Part shown: piece after piece, positions 26,711 to 36,992 of the stretch
Numbering within the stretch: position 1 is the first letter of the stretch
How the letters are laid out: each line of letters begins with the position of its first letter
Origin: Roseomonas sp.
Lineage (GTDB): Bacteria; Pseudomonadota; Alphaproteobacteria; Acetobacterales; Acetobacteraceae
Reading direction: 5' to 3'
Assembly (NCBI GenBank): GCA_020249145.1
Contig: JADCGF010000001.1
Coordinates: 124,001 to 188,000 of the forward strand
DNA: 64,000 nucleotides
Notes under the pieces: model-generated
What the model was told of the DNA's origin: nothing
The model's input: only the letters and a program-made list of their open reading frames with translations
Database searches by the model: none
Translations under genes and position numbers: made by a program

Positions 26711-28216
26711 GTGAAACGGTCTTGGGACAGGCCAGAATTGGATGCCAAAGGGCTGGTTGAGCCTTCAACCGCCCTGTTTTCGCGCCGCGCCAGCCTCTTG
26801 CGCGGTACCGCTTGCCTTGCGGGCATGGTGGTGCTGGTGGGCTGCGCGGCGTCCGAGGGCGATTCGCTTGAGCCCATCGCAGCGCGCGAGCCAGAGCCAG
26901 AGCGCCAGGATGCCACGGAAGAACCGCCCCCCAGCGTTGCTGGCGAAACGTTGGATGGCCAGCTCTTACGGCGCTTTTACGCGCGCCGTGATTTTGAACC
27001 GGTCTGGACCACGCGCGAAGCCGAGGCCAGGGCCTTCAAGGCAATGGTCTTGCGCGCACGGGATCACGGGCTGGACCCGGATTTGTTCCGGGCGGATCTG
27101 CTCCGCAGGATGGAGGCGTTTCCGCCCGACCGGCGCGATTTGCTGCTGACCCATGCCGTGCTGACCTATGCCGAGGCGCTTGCCTTTGGTGCTGTGCCGC
27201 CCAGCCGACGCAAGGATCGGGAAGCCATCAAGGCCGAGCCTGTGGATGTGACGGAAGTGCTGCATGAAGCGCTGGATGGCCCCGATCCTGTCGGTGCCAT
27301 TGAAGCGCTGGCGCCGCAAACCCCGACCTATCGGGCGTTGCGTGAGGCGCTGCAACGCCATCGCACCTCATTGCGCCCAGACCGCAACCGCGTGAACCGT
27401 TTGCGTGTGATTGAGGCAAATCTGGAACGCCAACGCTGGCTGCCGCGTGAGTTGCCGGCGGATCGCGTTTGGGTGAATGTGCCCGATCAGCAACTTGTGC
27501 TGTATCGCGATGATCGGCCCGTTTTTGTCACGCGGGTTGTTGTCGGCGACCCGACAGATCGCAAGCAAAGCCCGGAATTGAGCACCGTGATCGAATCCGC
27601 CTTGTTCAATCCGCCCTGGATCATTCCGCATGACATTGTGGAGGCGGATATCCGCCCCATGCTGAAGCAGGACCCTCTTTATCTGGTGAAGAACAAGATC
27701 ACCCTGCTGCCGAATGGCGACGCGAAGCAGGCGCCAGGACCGCAGGCCGGGCTTGGCGCCGTGATGTTCGAAATGCCGAATCGCTTTGATGTCTATCTGC
27801 ACGACACGCCCGACAAGGATTCCTTCAGTCGCGACAATCGGCGTCTCAGCAATGGCTGCATTCGTGTGCAAAACCCGCTGGAATTGGCTTCATTGCTGAT
27901 GGATGAGCCGATGGAGGTCATCCAGAAAAAAGTCGCGACTGGTGATACGGTGCGGAAATCACTGCCTGAACCAGTGCCGGTTTTTTTGCTGTATCACACG
28001 GCCCTCGCCTCACCAGGGCGCGATGTGGAAATTCGGCCGGATTTCTACGGCCGGGATGAAGCGCTGTGGTTGCGTCTGCAAAAACGCCCGGCTGAACAGG
28101 ATGTTTTGCGCGCTGGCCAAATGGCAGCGGGCCAGCGCCCCGTATCAGCGGCAGAATCTGCACGCAGACCTGCGCCGACATCTTCCGCAAGGCCCGCCCC
28201 GCCACGGCGAAGCTGA
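26711..28216 (+). CDS. L,D-transpeptidase lipoprotein (YcbB/LdtD type)
   Basis: Peptidoglycan 3-3 cross-linking or remodelling enzyme of 501 residues. The signal sequence ends in the lipobox LVGC. A scaffold/PG-binding-like region follows at about 60-250, then the YkuD catalytic domain with VYLHDTP and the catalytic cysteine in LSNGCIRV. The GTG start at 26711 is chosen because AGGAG lies 8 bases upstream; the ATG at 26681 has no such site and precedes it. The C-terminal 40 residues are Ala/Pro/Arg-rich. It is divergent from the small lipoprotein gene and ends before a palindromic repeat shared with 45975-46012. Confidence 0.92.
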   Translation: MKRSWDRPELDAKGLVEPSTALFSRRASLLRGTACLAGMVVLVGCAASEGDSLEPIAAREPEPERQDATEEPPPSVAGETLDGQLLRRFYARRDFEPVWTTREAEARAFKAMVLRARDHGLDPDLFRADLLRRMEAFPPDRRDLLLTHAVLTYAEALAFGAVPPSRRKDREAIKAEPVDVTEVLHEALDGPDPVGAIEALAPQTPTYRALREALQRHRTSLRPDRNRVNRLRVIEANLERQRWLPRELPADRVWVNVPDQQLVLYRDDRPVFVTRVVVGDPTDRKQSPELSTVIESALFNPPWIIPHDIVEADIRPMLKQDPLYLVKNKITLLPNGDAKQAPGPQAGLGAVMFEMPNRFDVYLHDTPDKDSFSRDNRRLSNGCIRVQNPLELASLLMDEPMEVIQKKVATGDTVRKSLPEPVPVFLLYHTALASPGRDVEIRPDFYGRDEALWLRLQKRPAEQDVLRAGQMAAGQRPVSAAESARRPAPTSSARPAPPRRS

Positions 28217-28275
28217 ATGGACCCCTGCTCCGAAGCGTTCCTGGGGCATGTTCAAGCAGGAGATGCCAAGGCCAA

Positions 28276-28309
28276 GAGCAGATCGCGTTCAGATGGCAAA
28301 TCTGAACGC
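28276..28309 (+). repeat. dispersed palindromic repeat, copy A
   Basis: GAGCAGATC is followed by GCGTTCAGAT (28285-28294), a 5-base loop and ATCTGAACGC (28300-28309), perfect 10-bp arms. The same core in inverted orientation occurs at 45975-46012. It lies between the convergent L,D-transpeptidase and exopolyphosphatase genes and has no T run, so it is REP-like rather than a standard terminator. Confidence 0.7.
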
Positions 28310-28317
28310 AAAACGCT

Positions 28318-29838
28318 CTAATTGCGGCTCATCACCTGCACGCTTGCTTCAAGCCCAAGGGCGGCGGCCAGGGTTTCCAGGCGCCGCAGCACGCTTTCGC
28401 CGGCGAAAACGCCGCTGCCTTCCAGCAGGCGCAAGATCAGCCGCCCGCCGCGCCGTTCAAGCGATGTGCCGGCCAGCAATACCGTCGTGCCACCTGATAG
28501 CGTATAGGCCAAGCGAAACGCCGCACCCAGAATCTCTGCCCGGCGCAGCGTGCCGACATCCAACAGCAAACGCGCCGAGGGCAGGAAGGGCGCCTCAGCC
28601 TCAGCTTCGTAACGCAGCGCCGCGGCAAGGGCCAGGAAGGCGCGGCCGTGATGGTCAAACCCAACACCGGGCTGGCGCAGCACGCGGAAAAACGCATGCT
28701 CGGCACGATAATCCGGATGATCATGGCTGCCGATATCACTCACCCAACAAGCGGCCTCACGCAGCCCAAGCGCGAGCGGCGTTTCATCCTCAAACAAGGG
28801 CGCGGTCCAGGCGAAAAGTGCTGGCGGCATGGTCTGGTCACGCCCAAAGCGCAGCGACATGTCATGCGCCGCAGCCAGCAGCGGATCGCGCCTGCGTTCA
28901 GCCGCATCAAGCAGGCGCGCATACCAGCCTTCCCGCAAACCATTGGCACTGAAAATCACGCGCCGCGCACCGCTGGCGCGCAGCAACCGGCGCAAGACCA
29001 ACGCAGCAAAGGGCAGATCGGCCAAGCGCTTGCTTGATGCGCCCGGCATGCGTTCCAAGGTGCGCCGCGTGGCGGCCATCAGCACACCGGAAAGATCACG
29101 CGCTTCTTCGCGCGTCAGCGCATAATGATGCACGATTGAAAGCGGATAGCCGGTCTGCGCCATATGCATGCGCGCCATTGCGCGCCAGGCACCGCCCACA
29201 AGATACAAGTCTCGCCCGGCGGCGCCATGCAGCCAGGGGTGACGCGCCAGTTCCTCGGTCACAATCGCACGCGCCTTGCCCACATCCTCCTTCGCGCGAT
29301 CCGCCAGCCGAATGGTGCCGATTGGCAGACTGGCGCTTTTGCCTTGCGCCCCCTGGCTGAGCTCCACCAATTCCAGGGAACCGCCGCCTATATCCCCGAG
29401 TAACCCATCCGCGCCAGGAAAGCCCAGCAGCAGGCCATCGGCGGAAAGCCGCGCTTCCTCATCCCCGGTCAGGATATGGATTGGCACACCAGACAGTTTT
29501 TCACTGAGCGCGGCGACAAAAGCCGCACCATTCGATGCATCCCGCACCGCAGCTGTGGCCAGAACCTCAATCGGCTCGGCGCCCATGGCACGCGCCACCG
29601 CATGGTAGCGCTGCATGATTGTCAGCGCCTGCGCCACCGCATCGGGGTTGAGCTGCCCCGTATCATGCAGCCCTCGGCCAAGCCCAAGCACTGCTTTTTC
29701 ATTGAAGATCGTAACCGGATTCCGCCCGCGGCCTTCAAACACCACCAGGCGCACGGAATTGGACCCCAAATCTACCACGCCGCAGCGCGTGGTCGTGGTG
29801 GCCTTGCCCGTTCGCGGGCTGGGCGCGGCGCCGTCCAT
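28318..29838 (-). CDS. ppx: Ppx/GppA-family exopolyphosphatase
   Basis: Cytosolic phosphatase of 506 residues that would shorten polyphosphate chains or hydrolyse pppGpp. The actin-like ATPase fold is shown by VDLGSNSVRL near residue 23, by the catalytic TGDEEARLS segment and by GDIGGGSLEL. The C-terminal HD-like region (LGLREAACWVSDIG.HDHPDY) is present. ATG at 29838 overlaps the ppk stop by one base (TGATG), so translation is probably coupled with polyphosphate kinase. Synthesis and degradation of polyphosphate would therefore be co-expressed. Confidence 0.92.
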   Translation of the reverse strand: MDGAAPSPRTGKATTTTRCGVVDLGSNSVRLVVFEGRGRNPVTIFNEKAVLGLGRGLHDTGQLNPDAVAQALTIMQRYHAVARAMGAEPIEVLATAAVRDASNGAAFVAALSEKLSGVPIHILTGDEEARLSADGLLLGFPGADGLLGDIGGGSLELVELSQGAQGKSASLPIGTIRLADRAKEDVGKARAIVTEELARHPWLHGAAGRDLYLVGGAWRAMARMHMAQTGYPLSIVHHYALTREEARDLSGVLMAATRRTLERMPGASSKRLADLPFAALVLRRLLRASGARRVIFSANGLREGWYARLLDAAERRRDPLLAAAHDMSLRFGRDQTMPPALFAWTAPLFEDETPLALGLREAACWVSDIGSHDHPDYRAEHAFFRVLRQPGVGFDHHGRAFLALAAALRYEAEAEAPFLPSARLLLDVGTLRRAEILGAAFRLAYTLSGGTTVLLAGTSLERRGGRLILRLLEGSGVFAGESVLRRLETLAAALGLEASVQVMSRN

Positions 29839-31997
29839 CAATCCTGCTTCACACGATCTTGCCGCGGGCGGCGCGGCGCACGCGCCAGCGCGCTGCCGCG
29901 CCCGGAAAGCGATGGGTTGGTCATGAAATATTCATGCGCGGAAACGCCATTTTCGGGTGCCTCAATCCGCGCCCAATGCCCATCCGGGCCAAGCTGCCAG
30001 CTTTGCAGCGAATCCTTCAGATTGACGACCATGATCTGATCCAGCACCTGCGCATGCACGGTCGCGTTTTCGACCGGCACCATGGTTTCCACGCGCCAAT
30101 CCATATTGCGCGCCATCCAATCGGCTGAGGAGATATAAACCTTGGCACGACGCGATGGCAGCCTATGCCCATTGCCGAAAACATAAATGCGCGAATGTTC
30201 CAAAAACCGTCCAACGATGGATTTGACGCGGATGTTTTCGGAAAGCCCAGGCATGCCCGGGCGCAGGCAGCAAATGCCGCGCACAATCGCATCCACCTTC
30301 ACGCCGGCCTTTGAAGCCTCATACAGCGCATCAATCAGCGTTTCATCCACCAGCGAATTCATCTTGATCCAGATCGCCGCCGGCTTGCCTTCCTTGGCAA
30401 AGGCGATTTCCTGACGGATCAGCGCGAGCAAAGTGGGGCGTGTTGTAAGCGGCGAGAAGGCAAGTTTTTCCATCGTCTCTGGTCGCGCATAACCGGTCAT
30501 GTAATTGAACAGCTTGGCGGCATCGCGCGTCAGCGCAGGGTCGGCGGTGAAATAGGAAAGATCAGTATAGATGCGCGCCGTGACCGGATGGTAATTGCCC
30601 GTACCGAAATGCGCATAGGATCGCAGATGCTGCCCTTCGCGCCGCACCACCAAACTCACCTTGGCGTGGGTTTTCAACTCCACAAAGCCGAATACCGTTT
30701 GCACACCTGCCGCTTCCAATTCGCGGGCGAGCGCGATGTTGCGTTCCTCATCAAAGCGCGCCTTCAACTCGACAATACCGGTGACGCTTTTGCCCGCCTC
30801 GGCGGCTTCAATCAGCGCCTTGGCAATTGGGCTGTCGCGTGTGGTGCGATAAAGCGTTTGCTTGATCGCAATCACATTGGGGTCACGCGCCGCCTGCCGC
30901 AGGAATTGCACCACCACATCAAAGCTTTCATAGGGGTGGTGCACCACAATATCCTTGGCGCGAATGGCGGCGAAGCAATCGCCGCCAAAATCCAGGATGC
31001 GTTCGGGAAAGCGCGGCGTATAGGGCGTGAACAGCAGATCAGGCCGATCATCCACGATCAATTGCGTCAGATCGGAAAGCCCAAGCAAGCCATCCACCAC
31101 GAATACTTCTGACCGCGGCGCATCCAATTCCTCGGCGACGAAATCAAGGATATCGGGCGGCGTATTGGCGGTGACGGAAAGCCGGATGGCGCGCCCGCGC
31201 CGGCGCCGCTTCAAGGCGCTTTCATAGGAACGGACAAGGTCCTCGGCCTCTTCCTCGAATTCCACATCCGTGTCGCGGATCAGGCGAAACAGCCCGCTTT
31301 CAGCCATGATGAAGCCGGGGAAAAGCCGGTCGAGGAACAGCAGGATCACATCTTCCAGCAGCACGAAGCGCATGGCGCCCGCACCGCGCCGCGATGGCAG
31401 GCGAATGAAGCGCTCCACCTGCGGCGGCAGCGGCAAAAGGGCGCGCATGGTGCCGCCATCTTCTTCCCGCACCAGTTTGAAGACCAGGCAAAGCGCCAGG
31501 TTGGAGATGAAGGGAAAGGGATGCGCAGGGTCCACGGCAAGCGGCGTCAGCACTGGGAAAACGCGGTCCATGAACCATTCATCCAGCCAAGCCTTGTCGG
31601 CTTCTGTCAGGTCGGGCCGATCCACCATCATCAAATGGGCTTCGCGCAGCCTGACCCGCAAATCCCGCCAAGCCTGTTGTTGGCCATCAATCAGCGCGCG
31701 CGCGCGTTCATGAATGGCGGCAAGCTGCTGCGCTGGCGTCAGCCCATCGGGCGAAGGCGCGACCACGCTGGCGCGATCCTGCCCAACAAGGCCCGCCACG
31801 CGCACTGAGTAAAATTCATCCAGGTTATTCGCCGAAATCGCGACAAAGCGCAGCCGTTCCAAAAGGGGGTGGCGCGCATTGCCTGCTTCTTCCAGCACAC
31901 GCTGATTAAAGGCGAGCCAGGAGAGTTCCCGATTGCTGAAGCGCGCGGGGCTTTCCGCCAGCGGGAAGGCTGCAATGTCAGGCATGATATCGCTCAT
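29838..31997 (-). CDS. ppk: polyphosphate kinase 1
   Basis: Reversibly transfers the terminal phosphate of ATP to polyphosphate; peripheral membrane/cytosolic enzyme of 719 residues. The N-terminal domain ([19 protein letters not shown]), the PHP-like head region, and the catalytic halves are all present. The autophosphorylated histidine lies in [12 protein letters not shown] and the second catalytic segment in [17 protein letters not shown]. Length and motifs are normal for PPK1. It is followed by ppx with a TGATG overlap and preceded at 10 bases by hda. Confidence 0.96.
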   Translation of the reverse strand: MSDIMPDIAAFPLAESPARFSNRELSWLAFNQRVLEEAGNARHPLLERLRFVAISANNLDEFYSVRVAGLVGQDRASVVAPSPDGLTPAQQLAAIHERARALIDGQQQAWRDLRVRLREAHLMMVDRPDLTEADKAWLDEWFMDRVFPVLTPLAVDPAHPFPFISNLALCLVFKLVREEDGGTMRALLPLPPQVERFIRLPSRRGAGAMRFVLLEDVILLFLDRLFPGFIMAESGLFRLIRDTDVEFEEEAEDLVRSYESALKRRRRGRAIRLSVTANTPPDILDFVAEELDAPRSEVFVVDGLLGLSDLTQLIVDDRPDLLFTPYTPRFPERILDFGGDCFAAIRAKDIVVHHPYESFDVVVQFLRQAARDPNVIAIKQTLYRTTRDSPIAKALIEAAEAGKSVTGIVELKARFDEERNIALARELEAAGVQTVFGFVELKTHAKVSLVVRREGQHLRSYAHFGTGNYHPVTARIYTDLSYFTADPALTRDAAKLFNYMTGYARPETMEKLAFSPLTTRPTLLALIRQEIAFAKEGKPAAIWIKMNSLVDETLIDALYEASKAGVKVDAIVRGICCLRPGMPGLSENIRVKSIVGRFLEHSRIYVFGNGHRLPSRRAKVYISSADWMARNMDWRVETMVPVENATVHAQVLDQIMVVNLKDSLQSWQLGPDGHWARIEAPENGVSAHEYFMTNPSLSGRGSALARAPRRPRQDRVKQD

Positions 31998-32006
31998 GAG
32001 GCGAAG

Positions 32007-32732
32007 CTATAACAGAGGGGCGAAAGAAGGCGAGGGGAGGCGCGGGCCTGTCTCGGAATCATCACAAACCCCTTGGCCTTCCAGCCAAGTGCCAAGGGCA
32101 AGCCGCGCCAGCGCGCGGTTGATGCGCCCGCCCACCCCAAGCGCCGCGTGATCCAGCCGCGCCACCGCCTCAGCAAGGCTCGCCGCATCGCGCGGCAGCC
32201 GCGTAAGCAGCCAAGCCTGCACATCGGGCTCCACCCGCAATTGCCGATCGGCGAAGAATTTGCTGAGCAAGGCAGAAAGCATCGCATCCGATGGCGCGCC
32301 GATACCCACGGCCTGGGTTGCGCGTAGCCGGCTGGCAAGGTCTGGCAGGCGCACCGCCCAACGCGCTGGGGCTTCGCGGCCAATCAGCAAAAGTGTTTCG
32401 CCCCGTTCGGCGCAAAGATTGATCACATGCAGAAGTGCGGCCTCATCCGCCACGCAATCCGCATCATCAATCACGCTGCCTTGCGGCGCGGGGGCGGGCA
32501 GGCCGCGCAAGCCCATGCCATCCAGCCAGCGCCAGCCAAAACGCGCGGCGGCGGCGCGCGCCAGATGCGTCTTGCCCAGGCCCGCTTCACCGAATAGCGC
32601 GAGCCGGCCGAGTGGCCAGGCATCAGGCTTGGCCAGCCAGCTTCGCGCGGCTGCGTTGCTGGCATCGGCAATCACATCGCGCGCATCGAAGGACGCAGCG
32701 ACGGGTAGGGGCAGGGCCAATTGGCGCGTCAT
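32007..32732 (-). CDS. hda: DnaA-related replication regulator HdaA
   Basis: AAA+ protein of 241 residues related to DnaA that would stimulate hydrolysis of DnaA-ATP after initiation. Walker A is GEAGLGKTH (residues 48-56), Walker B VIDDAD, and sensor/arginine-finger regions follow (LPDLASRLRA). The protein has no DnaA domain IV. The start overlaps the stop of the upstream permease gene (ATGA). The order phosphotransferase, permease, hda is common in alphaproteobacteria. Confidence 0.88.
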   Translation of the reverse strand: MTRQLALPLPVAASFDARDVIADASNAAARSWLAKPDAWPLGRLALFGEAGLGKTHLARAAAARFGWRWLDGMGLRGLPAPAPQGSVIDDADCVADEAALLHVINLCAERGETLLLIGREAPARWAVRLPDLASRLRATQAVGIGAPSDAMLSALLSKFFADRQLRVEPDVQAWLLTRLPRDAASLAEAVARLDHAALGVGGRINRALARLALGTWLEGQGVCDDSETGPRLPSPSFAPLL

Positions 32733-33865
32733 TGCCCGGTCCGTGGCGGATCAAGATAAAGCGGGCTTTCCAGATAGCGTCGCAGCCAATAGCGCGTCAC
32801 CACACCAATCGCCGCCGCCATGGGCACCGCCAGCAGCACGCCAAGAAAACCAAAGGCAACGCCGCCCGCGAATAGCGCGAAGATCACCCAAACCGCATGC
32901 AATTCCACCCGATTGCCGAGCAGATAGGGGTAGATGATGTAGCCTTCGATCCCCTGACCAATCACGAAAATCGCCACAATCACCAGCACTTCCTGCCAGG
33001 ATCCGAATTGCCCGATGGCCAGCAGCACGGCGGTGGCAAAGCCGGTCAGTGAACCGACATAGGGAATGAAGGTCAGAAAGCCCGACATGATGCCGATGGT
33101 GATGCCAAGCTCCAGCCCCGCGAAATGCAGGGCGAAGGCATAGAAAATCCCAAGCCCGAGGCAACACAGCAATTGCCCGCGCAGCCAGGCGGACAGAACG
33201 CGGTCCGTATCGCGCGCGATTTGGCGGATCACATTCGCACTGCGCCGCGGCAGCCAGCTTTCAATCCGCGTCAGCATATCGGGCCAATCGCGCAGCAGAT
33301 AAAAGGCAACAACTGGCGTCACCACCACAAAGGTGAATACGCTGAACAGCGCAAAGCCGCCGCCAATCAGCCGCGTGGCGGCGCCACCAAGCCAGGAGAG
33401 CATGGAGCCCACCTGGCTGATCGCCAATTCGCGCAGGCGCTGATCTATCATCTCGGGGCCAAGCGTTTCCTCAAGCGCCGTCAGCAAGTCGCGCAAGGCC
33501 TGCCCGACACCGGCGATATAGGCCGGCAAGCGCTGCACCAGCACGCCAAGCTGCGCGAGGATCAGGGGGTAGAGCAGCAGCAGCGCCATCAGCGTCATGG
33601 CGGCCAGCAGCGTCACCAGCAGAAAGGCCGCTATGCCGCGCGGCAGGCCAAGCCGCGCCAGGCGCGTCGCCAAGGGATCGAGAAAATAGGCAATGGTCGC
33701 GGCCAATACGAAGGGTGTGAGGATGCCCTGAAACAGCCATAGGCTGAACAGCAGCGCAATGCCGCAGCCAAGAAACAGTGCCCAGCGCTGGCCGCGCGTC
33801 GCGGTGCGCGGCCCTGCCGGTGGTGCCATGGCGGGCTTTCCCATGGGGCGCTGCTGATCGCTCAT
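32729..33865 (-). CDS. AI-2E family (PerM-like) permease
   Basis: Inner-membrane protein of 378 residues with N-terminal helices (LFLGCGIALLFSLWLFQGILTP), a long soluble stretch, and the family C-terminal helices (LTFIPYVGSLTGF; LFAGGVAFGFLGVLLAVP). A frame extends about 94 residues further upstream across the phosphotransferase gene. The ATG at 33865 is preferred because it overlaps that gene's stop as ATGA and the homologous region starts there. Substrate is unknown. It is the second family member in this window besides 2214-3242. Confidence 0.88.
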   Translation of the reverse strand: MSDQQRPMGKPAMAPPAGPRTATRGQRWALFLGCGIALLFSLWLFQGILTPFVLAATIAYFLDPLATRLARLGLPRGIAAFLLVTLLAAMTLMALLLLYPLILAQLGVLVQRLPAYIAGVGQALRDLLTALEETLGPEMIDQRLRELAISQVGSMLSWLGGAATRLIGGGFALFSVFTFVVVTPVVAFYLLRDWPDMLTRIESWLPRRSANVIRQIARDTDRVLSAWLRGQLLCCLGLGIFYAFALHFAGLELGITIGIMSGFLTFIPYVGSLTGFATAVLLAIGQFGSWQEVLVIVAIFVIGQGIEGYIIYPYLLGNRVELHAVWVIFALFAGGVAFGFLGVLLAVPMAAAIGVVTRYWLRRYLESPLYLDPPRTGQ

Positions 33866-34488
33866 GGGTTTCCGCCGGCGGTGCGCCGCGCTGCCTGCGC
33901 CACATAGGCCGCGCCGGACGCAAAAGTGGTGGCCGCGACAAGCCAGATCATCACTTCCAACAACAGGGGCGCGCTGAAACCGAAACCCGCGAGAAACAGC
34001 ACCAAAGCGGCAAGCAGAATCTGCGCCGCCGTATTCGCCTTGGAAATGAAAAGCGGCTTGATGCGCGGCGGCAGGCCCACGGCCCATAACACCAATACAC
34101 CTCCTACAATCAGCAAATCGCGAAACACCACCAGAATCGCAAGCCAATCCGGCAACACGCCAATTGCCGCCAAGGTCACGTAAACCGAAACCAGCAAAGC
34201 CTTATCCGCAATGGGATCAAGCACCGCGCCAAGTTGGGACCGCGCATTCCAGGCGCGCGCAATCCAGCCATCCAGCGCATCTGAAATCCCCGCGCCGATG
34301 AATACCAAAAAGGCCAGATCAAGCCGGTGCTGCAACATCAACCAGATCGCCGCCGGCACGGCGCAAAGCCGCCCAAGCGTGATCAGATTGGGCAGGGTGA
34401 ATAGCCCTGCCCCCGCCAGCGCAGGCGGCGTATGCGAAACCCCGCGAAGATCAGGACCGTCCGGCAAGGCCAAGCCGCCATTGATCAT
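33862..34488 (-). CDS. CDP-alcohol phosphatidyltransferase family protein (PgsA-like)
   Basis: Integral-membrane enzyme of 208 residues. It carries the complete CDP-OH-P catalytic motif (DALDGWIARAW, then GAVLDPIADK), with the four aspartates binding metal and substrate. By similarity it would make phosphatidylglycerolphosphate or a related phospholipid. A non-conserved 30-residue N-terminal tail precedes the first helix, so translation may begin later. The 5' end overlaps the DUF2066 gene by 38 bases; the 3' end overlaps the permease start. Confidence 0.88.
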   Translation of the reverse strand: MINGGLALPDGPDLRGVSHTPPALAGAGLFTLPNLITLGRLCAVPAAIWLMLQHRLDLAFLVFIGAGISDALDGWIARAWNARSQLGAVLDPIADKALLVSVYVTLAAIGVLPDWLAILVVFRDLLIVGGVLVLWAVGLPPRIKPLFISKANTAAQILLAALVLFLAGFGFSAPLLLEVMIWLVAATTFASGAAYVAQAARRTAGGNP

Positions 34489-35152
34489 TCTGTGCGCCAG
34501 ACCCGCGCGTCAGTTGCAGCCCATGCTGGCCGAAAGCCTCAGGCGCCATGCCAATCGGCACGCGCAGCCCGATATTCAGATGCGCGCGGTCTATGGTGAT
34601 GGCCATGACATCTAGCCTGGCACCCGCAGCCACCAAACGCCGACGGATTTCCAGCCATTCATTGACCGAGGCATAACGCGCCGTCGCTTCCAATGACGCC
34701 AGGACAGGTGTGGCCGGTGTCATGCTGATCGGCGCTTCGCTGGCCGTGCCGGAAGGCAGGGTCGCGGCGCGCACCTCGGCACCCTCGGCGAAGCTTTGCA
34801 CCGCATCGGCATCGAATTGAATGGTGAGCCGCCCGCTGTAGCGTTGCGGGCCTGTGGTTTCCTGTTCAATCACAATTGAACGCACCATGCGATCAAGCTC
34901 TGCATCGGTGGGGCGGCGCGGGGCATTAACCATGCCCTGAATGCGATCCCAGGCGGTGCGGCGCCCAGCGGCGAAGGCGCGTTCCTGCGCCACCACGCCA
35001 TTCTCAGCGGTCGCTTCCGCCACCACGCCGCGCTGCGTCAACGCACCCATATCGGCGAATTGCGCCTGGGCCGTCAGCGCCAGCCAGCAGCTTGCGAAAG
35101 CCACGGCTACATGGTTCCTTCCGGCCTTCCACCAGGAGCAGCACTTCACCAT
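34451..35152 (-). CDS. DUF2066 domain-containing exported protein
   Basis: About 233 residues of unknown function, with a signal peptide ending around LTAQAQFAD. The DUF2066 core follows ([34 protein letters not shown]). Family members commonly sit beside purM/purN, hda and PerM genes, as here. ATG at 35152 is chosen because GGGAAGG lies about 6 bases upstream; ATG at 35173 would add seven residues before the signal peptide. It is first in the minus-strand run to hda and divergent from purM. Confidence 0.78.
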   Translation of the reverse strand: MVKCCSWWKAGRNHVAVAFASCWLALTAQAQFADMGALTQRGVVAEATAENGVVAQERAFAAGRRTAWDRIQGMVNAPRRPTDAELDRMVRSIVIEQETTGPQRYSGRLTIQFDADAVQSFAEGAEVRAATLPSGTASEAPISMTPATPVLASLEATARYASVNEWLEIRRRLVAAGARLDVMAITIDRAHLNIGLRVPIGMAPEAFGQHGLQLTRGSGAQNDQWRLGLAGRS

Positions 35153-35207
35153 CCCAGCCTTCCCTTCGCCCATTCCGGCGCTATACCAAGCGTCATTGTA
35201 TCAAATC

Positions 35208-35220
35208 GGAGGTCGCCCTG
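35208..35220 (+). promoter_or_regulatory. ribosome-binding site and CTG start of purM
   Basis: GGAGG at 35208-35212 lies 5 bases before an in-frame CTG at 35218. No ATG, GTG or TTG occurs in this frame between the TTG at 35092 and the GTG inside the conserved purM core near 35263. Confidence 0.65.
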
Positions 35221-36294
35221 ACCAGTTCCAATCCCCAAAGCCTCACTTACCGCGATGCGGGCGTGGATATAGAGGCCGGTGACGCCCTGGTTGAAGCCAT
35301 CAAGCCCCTGGCACGTGCCACCAATCGCAGCGGCGTGATGGGGGGCCTTGGTGGCTTTGGCGCCTTGTTTGACCCGAAGGCGGCGGGGTTTGCGGACCCG
35401 GTGCTGGTATCGTCCACCGATGGTGTGGGCACCAAGCTGCGTGTGGCGATTGAAGCGGGCATTCACGACACGGTCGGCATTGATCTGGTGGCCATGTGCG
35501 TGAATGATTTGGTGGTGCAGGGCGCTGAGCCGCTGTTCTTCCTGGATTATTTTGCGACCGGTAAGCTCCGGCTTGAACAGGCGCGGGCGGTGATCGCGGG
35601 CATTGCGGAAGGCTGCCGGCAAGCGGGCTGCGCCCTGGTGGGGGGCGAAACCGCTGAGATGCCAGGGATGTATGCCGCGGATGATTATGATCTGGCCGGG
35701 TTTTCCGTGGGGGCCGCCGAACGCGGGCGGCTGCTGCCGACAGGGGTTGCGGCGGGTGATGTGCTGATCGGCCTTGGGTCTTCGGGCGTTCATTCCAACG
35801 GGTTTTCCCTGGTGCGGCGCATCCTGGCCGCGCGCGGCCTGACACTGGCCGATGCCGCGCCCTTCGCGCCTGGGCAAAAGCTCGGTCAGGCGCTGCTGGC
35901 GCCAACCCGCATTTATGTGAAGCCCTTGCTTGCGTTGCATCGCGCGGGCTTGCTGCATGCGGCGGCACATATCACCGGTGGCGGGCTGCCGGGCAATCTG
36001 CCGCGCGTGCTACCGGCGGGTGTGAATGCGGTGCTGGAAGCGGGAAGCTGGCCCGTGCCACCGGTTTTCGCCTTCCTGGCCGAAGCCGGGAATGTCAGCG
36101 CCGATGAAATGCTCCGCGTCTTCAATTGCGGGCTTGGCATGGTGCTGGCGGTGCCGGCCTCTGGCGCGGAGGCTGCCACGCGCATGTTGATCGAAGCCGG
36201 GGAAGCGCCCTTCCGCATCGGCCATTTGGAGGCCTCCGGCGGGCCAGCGGGCATTCACATCCAGAACTTGCCCCAGGCCTGGCCGCGCGCATGA
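35218..36294 (+). CDS. purM: phosphoribosylformylglycinamidine cyclo-ligase
   Basis: ATP-dependent AIR synthetase of purine biosynthesis, about 358 residues. The family N terminus [13 protein letters not shown] and the conserved [31 protein letters not shown] and [13 protein letters not shown] are all present. The best start is an unusual CTG at 35218 behind GGAGG. It places the conserved Tyr-Arg-Asp-Ala-Gly at residues 11-15, close to its place in E. coli PurM. An upstream TTG at 35092 would add a 42-residue basic tail antisense to the DUF2066 signal peptide. The stop overlaps purN (ATGA). Confidence 0.94.
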   Translation: MTSSNPQSLTYRDAGVDIEAGDALVEAIKPLARATNRSGVMGGLGGFGALFDPKAAGFADPVLVSSTDGVGTKLRVAIEAGIHDTVGIDLVAMCVNDLVVQGAEPLFFLDYFATGKLRLEQARAVIAGIAEGCRQAGCALVGGETAEMPGMYAADDYDLAGFSVGAAERGRLLPTGVAAGDVLIGLGSSGVHSNGFSLVRRILAARGLTLADAAPFAPGQKLGQALLAPTRIYVKPLLALHRAGLLHAAAHITGGGLPGNLPRVLPAGVNAVLEAGSWPVPPVFAFLAEAGNVSADEMLRVFNCGLGMVLAVPASGAEAATRMLIEAGEAPFRIGHLEASGGPAGIHIQNLPQAWPRA

Positions 36295-36965
36295 AGCGTG
36301 CACGGCTCGCCCTGCTGATATCGGGGCGCGGGTCCAATATGGCGGCGATTCTGACAGCCGCCGGGGCGGATTACCCCGCCCTACCCGTGCTGGTGCTGTC
36401 CAACCGCGCAGATGCGGCGGGGCTGGCCGTTGCGGCGGCGCGGGGGGTGCCGACGGCGGTGGTGGAAAGCCGCGCCTTCAAGGGCGACCGCGCTGGGTTT
36501 GAAGCGGCCATGGAAGCCGAATTGGCCAAGCATGGCGTTGAAATCATCGCGCTCGCGGGCTTCATGCGCGTGCTGACGCCGGGCTTCGTGCGCCGCTGGG
36601 AAGGGCGGCTCCTCAATATCCACCCATCGCTTTTGCCGGCCTTTCCGGGGCTTGATACCCATGCGCGCGCCCTTGCCGCCGGCGTCAGGCTGCATGGCTG
36701 CACTGTGCATCTGGTGACGGCGGGCGTGGATGAGGGGCCAATCCTCGCCCAGGCCGCCGTGCCGGTTCTGCCCGATGATACGCAAGCAAGCCTCGCCGCG
36801 CGGGTGCTGGCAGAAGAACATAAGCTCTATCCAGCCGCCCTTTCCTGGCTGGCGGCGGGGCGCGTGCGGCTGGAGGCGGGGCGGGCGGTCATCACGGCGG
36901 CGGATTCTGCGCGGGATTCGCTGCTGAACCCCTTGCCCCGCGCGGCGTTGCTTTCTACACAGTGA
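36291..36965 (+). CDS. purN: phosphoribosylglycinamide formyltransferase
   Basis: Third step of purine synthesis, using 10-formyl-tetrahydrofolate; cytosolic, 224 residues. The N-terminal substrate loop is ISGRGSNM. The catalytic segment [12 protein letters not shown] and the later [13 protein letters not shown] complete the signature. The start ATG overlaps the purM stop (ATGA), so the two genes form a coupled pair. A 51-residue oxidase subunit gene follows 27 bases after the stop. Confidence 0.95.
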   Translation: MKRARLALLISGRGSNMAAILTAAGADYPALPVLVLSNRADAAGLAVAAARGVPTAVVESRAFKGDRAGFEAAMEAELAKHGVEIIALAGFMRVLTPGFVRRWEGRLLNIHPSLLPAFPGLDTHARALAAGVRLHGCTVHLVTAGVDEGPILAQAAVPVLPDDTQASLAARVLAEEHKLYPAALSWLAAGRVRLEAGRAVITAADSARDSLLNPLPRAALLSTQ

Positions 36966-36992
36966 TCCAAGACTTGAGCGTTGGGGAAAGCC

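Noticed and set aside
28217..28317. classical terminator for the L,D-transpeptidase or ppx gene
   Set aside because: The palindrome lacks a T run on both strands and is instead shared with another site, so it was called a dispersed repeat.
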